A DNA stretch of 64,000 nucleotides from Alloalcanivorax balearicus MACL04 (GTDB lineage: Bacteria > Pseudomonadota > Gammaproteobacteria > Pseudomonadales > Alcanivoracaceae), in contig NZ_ARXS01000003.1 of assembly GCF_025532145.1 (NCBI RefSeq), positions 181,594 through 245,593 on the forward strand, in the 5' to 3' direction. A program made the position numbers and the translations under genes. Within the stretch, counting starts at the first letter, position 1. Each line of letters begins with the position of its first letter. The notes beneath the pieces are model-generated. The model ran no database searches and was not told where the DNA came from. It worked only from the letters and a program-made list of their open reading frames with translations. This document shows, one piece after another, positions 34,776-42,670 of this stretch.

Positions 34776-35673
34776 CGTCGGAGGGATGAGCCAGTCCCAG
34801 CTTCTGGCGCAGCCCCGAGGGCGGGGTCTCGTCTGACTTGGGACCGTCCCTGTGCGGTTCGGAGCCGGGGGCGTTCGGCGGGAACTCTTCCACTACCTCC
34901 AGCCCTTCATCCTCACTGTATTCAAAGGCTCCGTTGGCCAGCCCCGCTCTGGCGGCGGCATCCAGGGCGGCCTGATCGAACCCGCGAGCCGCCAGGGTCT
35001 CCGCCAGATCGCGAGCCTCGACCAGGGCCACGTCGAGAGGCTGCTCTTCACGCAGGGTCAAATCCACGTAGTAGATCACGGTGCCGTGACTTTGCCGGGT
35101 GCTCTTGCCGCGCAGTTTCAGGCACAGCGGCAGGGTGGCGAGGTGCCCGCCGGACAGGGCGTGGTAATAGTGCAGCCGGGCGGTGAGGGTACGGATGCTG
35201 TTGTAGCTGGTGGTTCGGAACAGAAACACACCGACATCATCGTCATCGCCAATCCGGACGCTCAACCGGGAGTAGGGTTTGCAAGCGCCCTCGCCGGCCA
35301 GCGGGCACGCCTCCGGCCCGGGACAGGGTAAGGACTGAACGCCGTCCTCGGTCCGCCGCCGGCAGGTTTCCCCATCCCCCACACACAGAGGGCGTCCCGT
35401 GTTGCGATCGAAGCGGGTGTAATCGGCTCTCAGGTTGAGATCCGGATCGTTGAACAACAGCCGCACGGGTAGGCTCCGTAGCTTGCCACTGGGCGCGTCC
35501 TGACGCAGCTGCCCGTCCAGGGGGTGGGTGACCCAGCCCTGGCGGGTCTGGATCTGGGTGGTGAGCGTGAATTGATCGTCTTTTTCCGGTCGGCGTTTCC
35601 CGTCTTTCTCGACGATGCGACCGATGCTGATCCGGCCGATCACGGGCGGCGTGATGGCAAGCTGTTTGAGCAT
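34729..35673 (-). CDS. Mobile-element metal-binding protein (Gp3/RDF-like)
   Basis: A 314-residue protein like those annotated as hydrolase or metal-binding protein in integrative elements and plasmids. The N-terminal half (ITPPVIGRISIGRIVEKDGKR and onward, KLRSLPVRLLFNDPDLNLRADY) recalls Gp3-type recombination directionality factors. A cysteine cluster follows (LCVGDGETC, then LPCPGPEACPLAGEGACKPY), a probable zinc site. The C-terminal 60 residues are acidic and Pro-rich, likely disordered. It is the last gene of the minus-strand recombination module. Its role in DNA processing is inferred from context. Confidence 0.6.
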   Translation of the reverse strand: MLKQLAITPPVIGRISIGRIVEKDGKRRPEKDDQFTLTTQIQTRQGWVTHPLDGQLRQDAPSGKLRSLPVRLLFNDPDLNLRADYTRFDRNTGRPLCVGDGETCRRRTEDGVQSLPCPGPEACPLAGEGACKPYSRLSVRIGDDDDVGVFLFRTTSYNSIRTLTARLHYYHALSGGHLATLPLCLKLRGKSTRQSHGTVIYYVDLTLREEQPLDVALVEARDLAETLAARGFDQAALDAAARAGLANGAFEYSEDEGLEVVEEFPPNAPGSEPHRDGPKSDETPPSGLRQKLGLAHPSDANPASPSRPGGPGVA

Positions 35674-35719
35674 GGTGAACTCCCGTAGATGAGGCAGTGG
35701 TGATAGCGGTGGTGAGGTG

Positions 35720-36721
35720 TCAGGTGCGTACTAAAAAACGGCGTGTACCCGGTTTGACTTTCCCATAGCGCTTGAGCAATCCGGGATGGACCTGGAGCAG
35801 TCGTTCATTGTCCAGCACGGTACTGTCGGCGCTGCGTTTCCAGGACACCTCGCCGTTACCAAAAAGGGCGCGGGATGCGTGGCCCATGGCCTGTTGGAGG
35901 CGTTGCTTGAGCCGGGATTCCCGCGCCTGTAGCCGGGTCAGGCGTTCGCGCAGATCCAGCAGCTCGTCGAAATCCCCGCACAGTCCAGCGTCGTCGGTGA
36001 AATCCAGCACCACCCCGTCGTCGTGGGGGTAGAGCGCCCGCAGGGCCCGGTCCGAGGAGGCGCTGCCGTCCACGGGGGGCGGCGTGTCGTTCTCGACGTG
36101 GCGCCAGAACGCCCGCTCCCGTTCGATCAATCGCTCGATCACGGCGTCGTCGCGTGGAATGCGGAAGATCTTCATCTCATGGCCGCAGAGCAGTACGCAG
36201 ACATCGGCCGCCTGTTTGCCGGTGACGGCCAACTGATGTTGGACCTGGCATTGGACGTAGTCCGGTACCCCGTCCCGCCAGAGGCGGGCGCCGTACTCTC
36301 CGGCGGTCTTGCACTCCAGGATCTGGACGTCGGGGTGCCCGACCACGGTGTAGTCCAGATTGGCGAGCATCCAGGCCTTGTCCGGATCCGGATGTTGCAG
36401 GACCGCGTGGACGCGGCGCACCTTGCGGCCGGTGTGACGGGAGTAGGCGTCGGCCACGATGGGTTCCAGCACGGTGCCCCAATACAGGGGGGAGGCGAGG
36501 TCATCCTGAGGCGCGGTGGGCAACGCGTCCTCTCTCCCGGTTTTGATCATCCACAGCTCCAGGGGAGACTGATGGGGATTGAGGCCGATGGCGCTGGCGG
36601 CGTCGCTGCCGCCCAGGCCCTGTTTACGGACTTCGAGCCAGTCCGCCCGGCTGAGACGTTTGGTGGAGACCAGGCGCAGAGCCGGGCGACGCCGTTGCGG
36701 GCGATGAGGGTGAGGGTTCAT
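35720..36721 (-). CDS. YqaJ-type viral recombinase/exonuclease
   Basis: A 333-residue lambda-exonuclease-like nuclease (YqaJ family, PD-(D/E)XK fold). The motifs are GLGGSDAASAIGLNPHQSPLELW, MLANLDYTVVG, the catalytic ILECKTAGEYGARLW and the YVQCQVQHQLAVTG helix. A C-terminal coiled coil (about 240-280, LRERLTRLQARESRLKQRLQ) follows. Such enzymes resect DNA ends for single-strand annealing in phage and integrative elements; no Bet/RecT partner gene is next to it. GGAG lies 8 bases before the ATG at 36721. Confidence 0.85.
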   Translation of the reverse strand: MNPHPHRPQRRRPALRLVSTKRLSRADWLEVRKQGLGGSDAASAIGLNPHQSPLELWMIKTGREDALPTAPQDDLASPLYWGTVLEPIVADAYSRHTGRKVRRVHAVLQHPDPDKAWMLANLDYTVVGHPDVQILECKTAGEYGARLWRDGVPDYVQCQVQHQLAVTGKQAADVCVLLCGHEMKIFRIPRDDAVIERLIERERAFWRHVENDTPPPVDGSASSDRALRALYPHDDGVVLDFTDDAGLCGDFDELLDLRERLTRLQARESRLKQRLQQAMGHASRALFGNGEVSWKRSADSTVLDNERLLQVHPGLLKRYGKVKPGTRRFLVRT

Positions 36722-36741
36722 GGGGCATACTCCATAACCGG

Positions 36742-36773
36742 GCCCTGCGACAGCCGCTCGGCTGTCGCAGGGC
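36742..36773. repeat. Perfect 32-bp inverted repeat between yqaJ and the next gene
   Basis: GCCCTGCGACAGCCG (36742-36756) and its exact complement (36759-36773) flank two bases. No T-run follows on either strand. It could stabilise or punctuate the polycistronic minus-strand message, or be a protein-binding site. Confidence 0.7.
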
Positions 36774-36818
36774 TTGGATCGAGAAGGGAAAGAGAAGACG
36801 AGATCGGGGAAGAGTGGG

Positions 36819-37250
36819 CTACGCGGGCGCGGAAGGTCCCGACGGATACCGATTAAAAAACGCGGTGACGAGATCGTGGATGACCGCCTCCGCTTCGGTG
36901 TCCGAGGGCCACTGACCCTGGTGCAGAACCAGGTGGTAACCGAGCAGCTCGCCGAAGGGGCGCACCACGTTCGCTTCAAAGGCCCCGTCTGCTGGGGCAC
37001 CCGGTGGCCAGAAGCGCCGGCAACAGGTCCAGAGCGGCGCCAGATAGCGGGTGCTGGCGCAGATCAGATCGATCCACTCGCCGTGCCCGCACGGCCGAAG
37101 ACGCGGGCCGCGCTCGGGGGCTTCCGGTGAGCCCATCAAGCCGTCGAACAGGGCGGCTCCCCAAACGGCCGCTACCCCCGTGGGTAAGGTCTCGCTGACC
37201 CGGTCCGCCGCCTGTCCACAAGGGCGGAAATACAGTGGGGTCGTTTTCAT
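36819..37250 (-). CDS. Hypothetical mobile-element protein
   Basis: A 143-residue protein of unknown function between the YqaJ nuclease and DUF932 genes. It has scattered cysteines (RPCGQ, LRPCGHGEW, DLICAS, TCCRRF) without a clear finger spacing and no membrane helix. The compact cluster setting suggests it belongs to the same recombination or defence-evasion module. I recognise no domain. Confidence 0.55.
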   Translation of the reverse strand: MKTTPLYFRPCGQAADRVSETLPTGVAAVWGAALFDGLMGSPEAPERGPRLRPCGHGEWIDLICASTRYLAPLWTCCRRFWPPGAPADGAFEANVVRPFGELLGYHLVLHQGQWPSDTEAEAVIHDLVTAFFNRYPSGPSAPA

Positions 37251-37274
37251 TATTGATTATCCTCCATAACAACG

Positions 37275-37301
37275 CCCACCAGAGCCTACCGCTCTGGTGG
37301 G
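37275..37301. repeat. Hairpin between DUF932 gene and the next gene
   Basis: CCCACCAGAGC (37275-37285) pairs perfectly with GCTCTGGTGGG (37291-37301) over a 5-base loop. Like the hairpin at 36742 it separates two genes of the module and has no T-run. Confidence 0.65.
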
Positions 37302-37328
37302 GGTATGGCATGTCGTGGGCAAAGGGCG

Positions 37329-38300
37329 TCATGCCGTCAGCCGCAGTGCCTGGTCCAGCGCCTTGCGTTTGAGGGTGGCGCCCTGGCCGAACCAGGCGGA
37401 GTCCAGGCGATGATCGGCGGTGCGGCTGCGCCGTTCGTGATCGACGAACTCGGTGACCGCGTTCAACAGGCCATAAGCGGTGCGGTGTGAGGAGGGCAAA
37501 TGAGCGCCCCGGCCCCGGCCGTCGTACAGGGCCCTGACCGTTTCCATGGCGCGTTCGTTGACGGGCGTGATCGTCGCCTTGGTCCGTTGGGCGGTTTCGT
37601 CCTGAAAGACGCCTCGGAGGAAGGTCCGTACCTCGGTGTCCTTGACCTGGCGCTCGCTCAGCCGCTTGAGGCGGTACATGAACTCGTCCCAGGCGGACAC
37701 GGAAATCCCCAACTGGCGTTTGACTGCGTCCGGATCGAACACTGATCGGTGGGAGACCTTTACCGCCTGGCTCTGGCCGTTCAGCGCCACCGCAAGCGTG
37801 TTGTTGCAGACCACCCGAACGCTGGTGAACTGCGCCGTGGTGGCCATGGTGCCGTCACAGGCGGTGGCCAGCAGGACGTAAGCGTCGGTGCGGTCGTTGC
37901 CCTTGAGCACGCCGGTTTGGCCGGTGCGGGCCAGCGCCCAGATCTTGCGGCCTCCTTTAAGGACGCCAGCGGTTTCCAGTTCAAATCCAGACTGCTCGGT
38001 GAGATCCCGGTAGAACTCCAGGATCTGCCGGGGCTGAACCACCTTGAAGCGGTTACTCACTACGGACAGAGGCGCCTGATTGTCTGAGCGGAACAGAACC
38101 TTCTGATCCGGGAAGGATGAGATCTGCCCCAGGGAGCCAGCCTCACTGCTAATGAAACGGACGGGAGTCTCGCGGATCTCCCAGTCCATGCCGGCTTCCT
38201 GCATCCAGACATTGAGGGGTTGTTGGGCAGCGAGCTGGTTGCCGAGTCCGTACCAGGGGGTTCGGCCTGCATAGGCCATGCTTTCGACAAGATGTGTCAT
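37329..38300 (-). CDS. DUF932 family phage/plasmid-like protein
   Basis: A 323-residue protein of the DUF932 (TIGR03299-like) family, common on plasmids, phages and integrative elements. The conserved N-terminus TPWYGLGNQL and the later stretches SVVSNRFKVVQPRQILEFYRDL and FTSVRVVCNNTLAVAL are typical. Its biochemical role is unknown. It follows the RadC-like gene on the same strand by 108 bases, a pairing seen in many elements. Confidence 0.85.
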   Translation of the reverse strand: MTHLVESMAYAGRTPWYGLGNQLAAQQPLNVWMQEAGMDWEIRETPVRFISSEAGSLGQISSFPDQKVLFRSDNQAPLSVVSNRFKVVQPRQILEFYRDLTEQSGFELETAGVLKGGRKIWALARTGQTGVLKGNDRTDAYVLLATACDGTMATTAQFTSVRVVCNNTLAVALNGQSQAVKVSHRSVFDPDAVKRQLGISVSAWDEFMYRLKRLSERQVKDTEVRTFLRGVFQDETAQRTKATITPVNERAMETVRALYDGRGRGAHLPSSHRTAYGLLNAVTEFVDHERRSRTADHRLDSAWFGQGATLKRKALDQALRLTA

Positions 38301-38408
38301 GGTAAATCTCCAAGAAATAGCGATGAGCCCAGAACGGGCGGATTAACGAATAAGAAGAGGGGGAGACATGCTGATTCAGGGGTATAGCTAAAGCAGAATG
38401 GGAAAGGC

Positions 38409-38903
38409 TCAGAGCCAGCCACGCTGGGCCAGGCTGACCCACTCGGAGCGGGACACGACGAAGTGATCCAAGACCCGCACATCGATCAGGGCCAGAGCGT
38501 CCTTGAGCCGGGTGGTGATGGTGCGATCAGCCTGGGAGGGCTCACAGCACCCGGAGGGATGGTTGTGGGCGAAGATCACGGCAGCGGCATTACAGGCCAA
38601 GGCCTGCTGCACAACCACACGGGGATATACCGCCGCGCCATCAATGGTGCCGTTGAACAAGGGCTCGAAACTGAGGACCTTGTGCTTGTTGTTGAGAAAG
38701 ATGGCCGCGAAGACCTCGTTCTTTTCCTGGGCGAGGGCCAGCTGCAGGAACTGGGCGACATCGGTGGGAGCCGTGAGTGCCTCCCGACCGGTCAGCTCAT
38801 CCAGCAGGATGGTGGCCGCCGTACTGACAATCTTCTCGGGTTTAACACAGCCCTGCACGTGGTACAGGCCCTGCTCGTTCTTTACGAAAGTGGGAATATC
38901 CAT
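38409..38903 (-). CDS. radC: RadC-like JAB/MPN-domain protein
   Basis: A 164-residue RadC-family protein with a JAMM metalloprotease-like site: an upstream Glu and AVIFAHNHPSGCCEPSQAD (HxHPSG...D). The short N-terminal helical part of chromosomal RadC is missing, as in plasmid and island copies. The function in mobile elements is unresolved. The ATG at 38903 gives MDIPTFVKNEQGLYHVQG; the longer open frame passes through a terminator. A degraded copy of its 5' end lies at 39470-39558. Confidence 0.85.
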   Translation of the reverse strand: MDIPTFVKNEQGLYHVQGCVKPEKIVSTAATILLDELTGREALTAPTDVAQFLQLALAQEKNEVFAAIFLNNKHKVLSFEPLFNGTIDGAAVYPRVVVQQALACNAAAVIFAHNHPSGCCEPSQADRTITTRLKDALALIDVRVLDHFVVSRSEWVSLAQRGWL

Positions 38904-38920
38904 AGAAACTCCAAAACGGC

Positions 38921-38946
38921 ATAAAAAAGCCCGCGCAAGGCGGGCT
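38921..38946 (-). terminator. Rho-independent terminator before radC (minus strand)
   Basis: On the minus strand AGCCCGC and GCGGGCT pair over five bases (38928-38946) and are followed by six Ts. It ends transcripts from the zinc-ribbon gene 40 bases before radC starts. A near-identical copy is at 39578-39601. Confidence 0.8.
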
Positions 38947-38985
38947 CTGGTATGCAGTGAAAGGGGGGGAGGTGCGAAATACGGG

Positions 38986-39318
38986 TTAATCGGTGTCGAG
39001 TCGAAAGGCGTGGCCGCAATCCAGGCATTGCAGGTTGTCGAGGAAGGTCTGGTCGAGCTTGTCACCGAGAGCGGCACCGGCCTCTCCGCCGGCAACACCT
39101 CCGATCAGACCACCAATCACGGCACCGGCGATGCCGCCTAGTAGTGATCCTCCCGGGCCTGCGACATAGCCCAGTGTCATGCCAACACGGGCGCCACTGG
39201 TGGCTGCAGCTACGCCACTAGCGGCACCTGCAGCTGTGCCGACAGAGCCGCACACTCTGCGTCCGTTGTGGAGTGCCGCTATCCGGATAGATTGGCAGCT
39301 GGGACATTGAATGATCAT
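38986..39318 (-). CDS. Zinc-ribbon and glycine-zipper protein
   Basis: A 110-residue protein. It opens with a CxxC pair (MIIQCPSCQSIRI), has a long Gly/Ala-rich hydrophobic centre (about 28-88, with repeated GxxxG: GGIAGAVIGGLIGGVAGG) and closes with a second pair (LQCLDCGHAF). The two CxxC pairs could form one zinc ribbon held together by a membrane-inserting glycine-zipper hairpin. GGAGG precedes the ATG at 39318. Function is unknown; glycine-zipper proteins often form oligomers in membranes. Confidence 0.65.
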   Translation of the reverse strand: MIIQCPSCQSIRIAALHNGRRVCGSVGTAAGAASGVAAATSGARVGMTLGYVAGPGGSLLGGIAGAVIGGLIGGVAGGEAGAALGDKLDQTFLDNLQCLDCGHAFRLDTD

Positions 39319-39469
39319 GAAACCTCCATGCGATGGGTCAGGAAGGTCATTCCTTCCTGGCTTCATGGGGGTGATATGTAGGTGAAAAAATCTGGAATCG
39401 AGACGTAGACTAGGTAACAGAAATGAAATTACTATGAATCGCCACCGGTTTGCTAGACACCTTTCAGCC

Positions 39470-39558
39470 ATACAAAATGGTGGCCGCCGTACTGATAATC
39501 TCCTCAGGATTAACGTAGCCCTGTACGTGGTACAGGCCCAGCTCGCTCGAATATCCAT
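39470..39558 (-). pseudogene. Degraded copy of the radC 5' end
   Basis: On the minus strand the sequence spells MDI and then, after a frame change, ELGLYHVQGYVNPEEIISTAATIL, matching the first 35 residues of the RadC-like protein. An 18-base-scale gap and a frameshift separate the two parts, and the rest of the gene is absent. It is part of a longer duplicated block. Confidence 0.7.
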
Positions 39559-39625
39559 AGAAACTCCAAAACGGCATGAAAAAGCCCGCACAAGGCGGGC
39601 TCTGGCATGCAGTGAAAGGGGGGGG
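39474..39625 (-). repeat. Duplicated radC leader block with terminator
   Basis: About 150 bases resemble 38815-38970: the radC 5' end, the shared leader (catagaaactccaaaacggc), the terminator hairpin (AGCCCGC/GCGGGCT, here 39583-39601) and the following ctctgg.atgcagtgaaagggg. The two blocks flank the zinc-ribbon gene as direct repeats. The remaining gap, 39626-39828, shows no convincing gene. Confidence 0.7.
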
Positions 39626-39828
39626 TATAAAATTCATGATCAAAAGCATCGGTTTGCTGTTTTGGGTTGCAAGTAGAGCAAGTAGTGTTAGTGGGTGTAG
39701 ATTCAGTATCCTTCAGGGAAAGCTCATTATAGAGCGGTCGAGATTGAACAGGCTGGACGAGACTCCAAATCATCATCCCAACTATTGATGAATTTGACTT
39801 GAAGCATAGAGAATGGAGGGTGAAGGTG

Positions 39829-41193
39829 TCAGTTGTCTGACCGGTCGCCGAATCGATCAGAACCAGGGATTACAACAACTGCAGTAAGGCCTCCTACCTT
39901 ACTGGACGTGTAATGAACCTGTCCCTGATAACGCTCAACTATTGCGTGGACAATAGCCAGCCCCAATCCATGACCGGGTGTTTGCTCGTCCAGCCTCAAT
40001 CCTCGCTTGCCCAATTGTGAGTGGGCTGTTTCTGATACGCCCGCTCCGTCGTCGCTGATGATGATTTTTAACTGACCTTGATCTTCACCCAGCGTGAGTT
40101 CCACCCAGCGGGACGACCATTTGCCTGCGTTATCCAGCAAGTTGCCAAGGATTTCGTTCAGATCATGCTCCTCAACAGGCCAGCGATGGTGTTCAGGCAG
40201 ATCCGTTGACAGTTCAAAAGATTTATCGGGGTAGAGGCGGCCGAGCATCCACAGCAGGTCCCGGGCCTGTTTGACCGGGCAGGCACTTTGACCGACCTGT
40301 GGACCCGCAAACCGGCTTCGCCGCATTTCTGACTCCAGCTGAGCATCTATGTCGTCGAGGCGCGCCGCCATTTCCCATCTCAGCTTCTCATCGAGCGGTC
40401 GGCTGGTGTCTTCCAGGATCTGTCTGACAGCCGCTATGGGCGTTTTCACACTGTGGGAAAGGTTGGCAAGGGCGTCACGGGAGCGTTCCAACCGGTCATC
40501 CAGTGAATCCAGCAGCTGATTGAGTTGCTGAACGAGGGGCCGGAACTCCTCCGGGCCGTCTGCGTTAATACGGGAGATATCGCCTGACTGAAGCTTTTTC
40601 AGGCTCGCCCGAAGGCCCACTACTGGCCGCAGGGCCAGAGTGATGCCCACCCATATGCTTCCGACCATCAGAATGACCAGTAAAACCGAGACGATGGCAG
40701 TCCAGGTGTGGAGTTCGGCCTGACTTTGCTGAAGTGCCTCCATATCCTCGGCAACAATGACCACAAAGGGGTTGCCGCCGATTGTGAAAGCACGGCGATA
40801 CCCAAGCAACTCTGAAGGCGCAGCGGATACCCCAGCACCTCGGACTCTCACGGCTCCTTCCTGCTCGGACGAGAGCAACGGCCTCAGCAGCGGTGTCCAG
40901 GTTTCCGGTGAAATGGACTGCCCGGACGGAGAGGCAATGGCGAAGGCGTGGTGGAACACTTCCTGGAAGTAATCGCCGGTCTGGAGTGTATCAATCCGGC
41001 CACCGGACTGGCGGATCTGGTGTTCCAGAAAAGCCACCTCATCTTTCAGGCGGCTTTCCACGAAGTCCGTGGACATCCTCTCCAGCAAGGCCCCATGAAT
41101 GAACCAGGCCAGTGCCATCAGACCAATACCGACCGGAAGCAGCAGAATCAGGAGCATCCCCCTGACCGAGCGAGGTCTAGTGGCTATCGGCAT
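39829..41193 (-). CDS. Sensor histidine kinase of a metal-linked two-component system
   Basis: A 454-residue inner-membrane kinase: two membrane segments (about 12-36 and 163-188) enclose a 125-residue periplasmic sensor. A HAMP linker follows, then the phospho-acceptor in NLSHSVKTPIAAV and an ATPase domain with N box LGNLLDNAGKW, DDGAGV and GHGLGLAI. The sensor lacks an obvious Met/His cluster, so the signal (copper is suggested by the neighbours) is inferred. Its start overlaps the response-regulator gene by 17 bases, as usual in such pairs. Confidence 0.88.
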   Translation of the reverse strand: MPIATRPRSVRGMLLILLLPVGIGLMALAWFIHGALLERMSTDFVESRLKDEVAFLEHQIRQSGGRIDTLQTGDYFQEVFHHAFAIASPSGQSISPETWTPLLRPLLSSEQEGAVRVRGAGVSAAPSELLGYRRAFTIGGNPFVVIVAEDMEALQQSQAELHTWTAIVSVLLVILMVGSIWVGITLALRPVVGLRASLKKLQSGDISRINADGPEEFRPLVQQLNQLLDSLDDRLERSRDALANLSHSVKTPIAAVRQILEDTSRPLDEKLRWEMAARLDDIDAQLESEMRRSRFAGPQVGQSACPVKQARDLLWMLGRLYPDKSFELSTDLPEHHRWPVEEHDLNEILGNLLDNAGKWSSRWVELTLGEDQGQLKIIISDDGAGVSETAHSQLGKRGLRLDEQTPGHGLGLAIVHAIVERYQGQVHYTSSKVGGLTAVVVIPGSDRFGDRSDN

Positions 41194-41845
41194 CGAACAG
41201 GTACCCCTGACCACGTCGGGTCTTTATGGTGTCCGGACCCACCAGCTTCCTGAGCCGCCGCACATAGGCTTCGATCACGTTCTCGCTGGGTGTGTCGTTG
41301 AGGCTGTATAGCTGGTCCAGAAGCTGTTCTTTCGAGAAAACCTGCCCGGGTCGACTCATCAGACAGCGGAGCAAGCGGAACTCCGTACCGGTCAGGCTAT
41401 GTTCGGTCTGGTCACCGGCTCTTAACGTCTGGCGATTTTCGTCCAGCTCGAATCGGCCGGCTGTCAGGGTATCCATAACTCGGCCTTCGCTTCGCCGGAC
41501 GATGGCGTGAAGCCGGGCAATCAGTTCTTCGGTCTGGAAAGGCTTCGCGAGGTAATCATCGGCGCCGGCCTTCAGTCCATTCACCTTGTCCTGCCAGTCT
41601 CCTCTGGCGGTCAGGATCAGCACCGGGAAGCTGACCTTGTGCGTCCGCCACTGCCTCAGTACGTCCAGACCGTTGCCGTCGGGCAGGCCCAGGTCAAGGA
41701 TGCCGGCCCGGTAGCTTTCCTGCTGCCCGAGTTGCCGGGCGTCCCGTGCTGTACGGGCGGTATCCACGCTGAAACCGGCCTTTTCCAGCTGGACGCTTAG
41801 CCCGTTCGCCAGCAGGGGATCATCTTCCACCAGAAGTAATCGCAT
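41177..41845 (-). CDS. OmpR/PhoB family response regulator
   Basis: A 222-residue regulator with a receiver domain (VEDDPLLANGL; phospho-acceptor Asp in GILDLGLPDGNG; Lys in YLAKPF) and a winged-helix DNA-binding domain (about 125-220, LTGTEFRLLRCLMSRPGQVFSKEQLLDQLY). It resembles PmrA/QseB/CopR-type regulators. It lies divergent from the cupredoxin-copAB genes and most likely activates them. Direct repeats in the shared promoter region fit a tandem-site regulator. Confidence 0.9.
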   Translation of the reverse strand: MRLLLVEDDPLLANGLSVQLEKAGFSVDTARTARDARQLGQQESYRAGILDLGLPDGNGLDVLRQWRTHKVSFPVLILTARGDWQDKVNGLKAGADDYLAKPFQTEELIARLHAIVRRSEGRVMDTLTAGRFELDENRQTLRAGDQTEHSLTGTEFRLLRCLMSRPGQVFSKEQLLDQLYSLNDTPSENVIEAYVRRLRKLVGPDTIKTRRGQGYLFDADSH

Positions 41846-41934
41846 TCCTGATCTGCCTTCCCAATTTGAGTATCAAAGCCCGTCAGTGTTGCTGCCCAAG
41901 CTGAATTCTGCCTGAACGAAAAATAATTCCGATT

Positions 41935-41950
41935 TTCAGCATGGATTCAG
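41935..41950. promoter_or_regulatory. Possible response-regulator site in the divergent promoter region
   Basis: TTCAG occurs at 41935-41939 and 41946-41950, 11 bases apart in direct orientation, the layout used by OmpR/PhoB-type dimers. It lies in the 203-base gap between the regulator gene and the cupredoxin gene. Confidence 0.4.
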
Positions 41951-42048
41951 GTTGCTGAGCGATGGTAGCAACCGTTTCTGGATATTGCTCAAGTTTTGAG
42001 TAAGACAAACCGGCCTTCTGGGCCAGATCCGTTCAAGGGAGAAGTTAT

Positions 42049-42582
42049 ATGATCGTATCAAAATTCCTTGTTGCTGCCGCAACAATCTCATTGTCGGCGA
42101 CCGCCTTTGCCGCTGGAACCCATGGCGGAGGCCACGGTCACGGCGCTGCGATTGGTGAACCTGGTAAAGCCTCAGAGGTCAGCCGAACCATAACAGTCGA
42201 AATGTACGACAACTACTATGAACCGGAATCAATCACCGTAAGCCCCGGGGAAACGGTGCGGTTCATGGTGGAGAACAAAGGGAACCTCGTTCACGAATTC
42301 AACATCGGCACCCCAGAGATGCACGAGGGCCATCAGGAGGAAATGATGATGATGGTCGAGCATGGCGTCATCCAGGGCGGAAAACTCAACCACGACATGA
42401 TGGAAATGGACATGGGGAACGGCCAGTCCATGAAACACGACGACCCCAACAGCGTCCTGCTGGAACCGGGCCAGAGCCAGGAAGTCATCTGGAAGTTTTC
42501 CGATAACAGCAATATCGAGTTCGCCTGCAATGTGCCGGGTCATTACCAGGCAGGGATGTACGGTGACGTCAAGGTCCAGTAA
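42049..42582 (+). CDS. Periplasmic cupredoxin-type copper-binding protein
   Basis: A 177-residue blue-copper-like protein with a Sec signal peptide (to FAAG). Residues 24-32 are a His/Gly-rich patch (THGGGHGHG). The cupredoxin fold shows type-1 copper ligands: His in NLVHEFN, and Cys, His and Met in FACNVPGHYQAGM. A Met/His-rich loop (about 100-145, MHEGHQEEMMMMVEHG and MMEMDMGNGQSMKHD) is inserted and may hold extra copper. It precedes copA and may shuttle copper to or from it. GGGAGAAG lies before the ATG. Confidence 0.85.
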   Translation: MIVSKFLVAAATISLSATAFAAGTHGGGHGHGAAIGEPGKASEVSRTITVEMYDNYYEPESITVSPGETVRFMVENKGNLVHEFNIGTPEMHEGHQEEMMMMVEHGVIQGGKLNHDMMEMDMGNGQSMKHDDPNSVLLEPGQSQEVIWKFSDNSNIEFACNVPGHYQAGMYGDVKVQ

Positions 42583-42670
42583 CTGAGTTCACTAATGGGG
42601 CGTTGATCCAGTGGGCTTGTAGGTATTTATTTTGAGGGTTCTTAGTGAAGAGCGATTTGGAGCAAAAAGT

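Noticed and set aside
39576..39788. 70-residue plus-strand frame after the radC duplicate
   Set aside because: It begins in the duplicated terminator region, has no ribosome site and its product shows no pattern.
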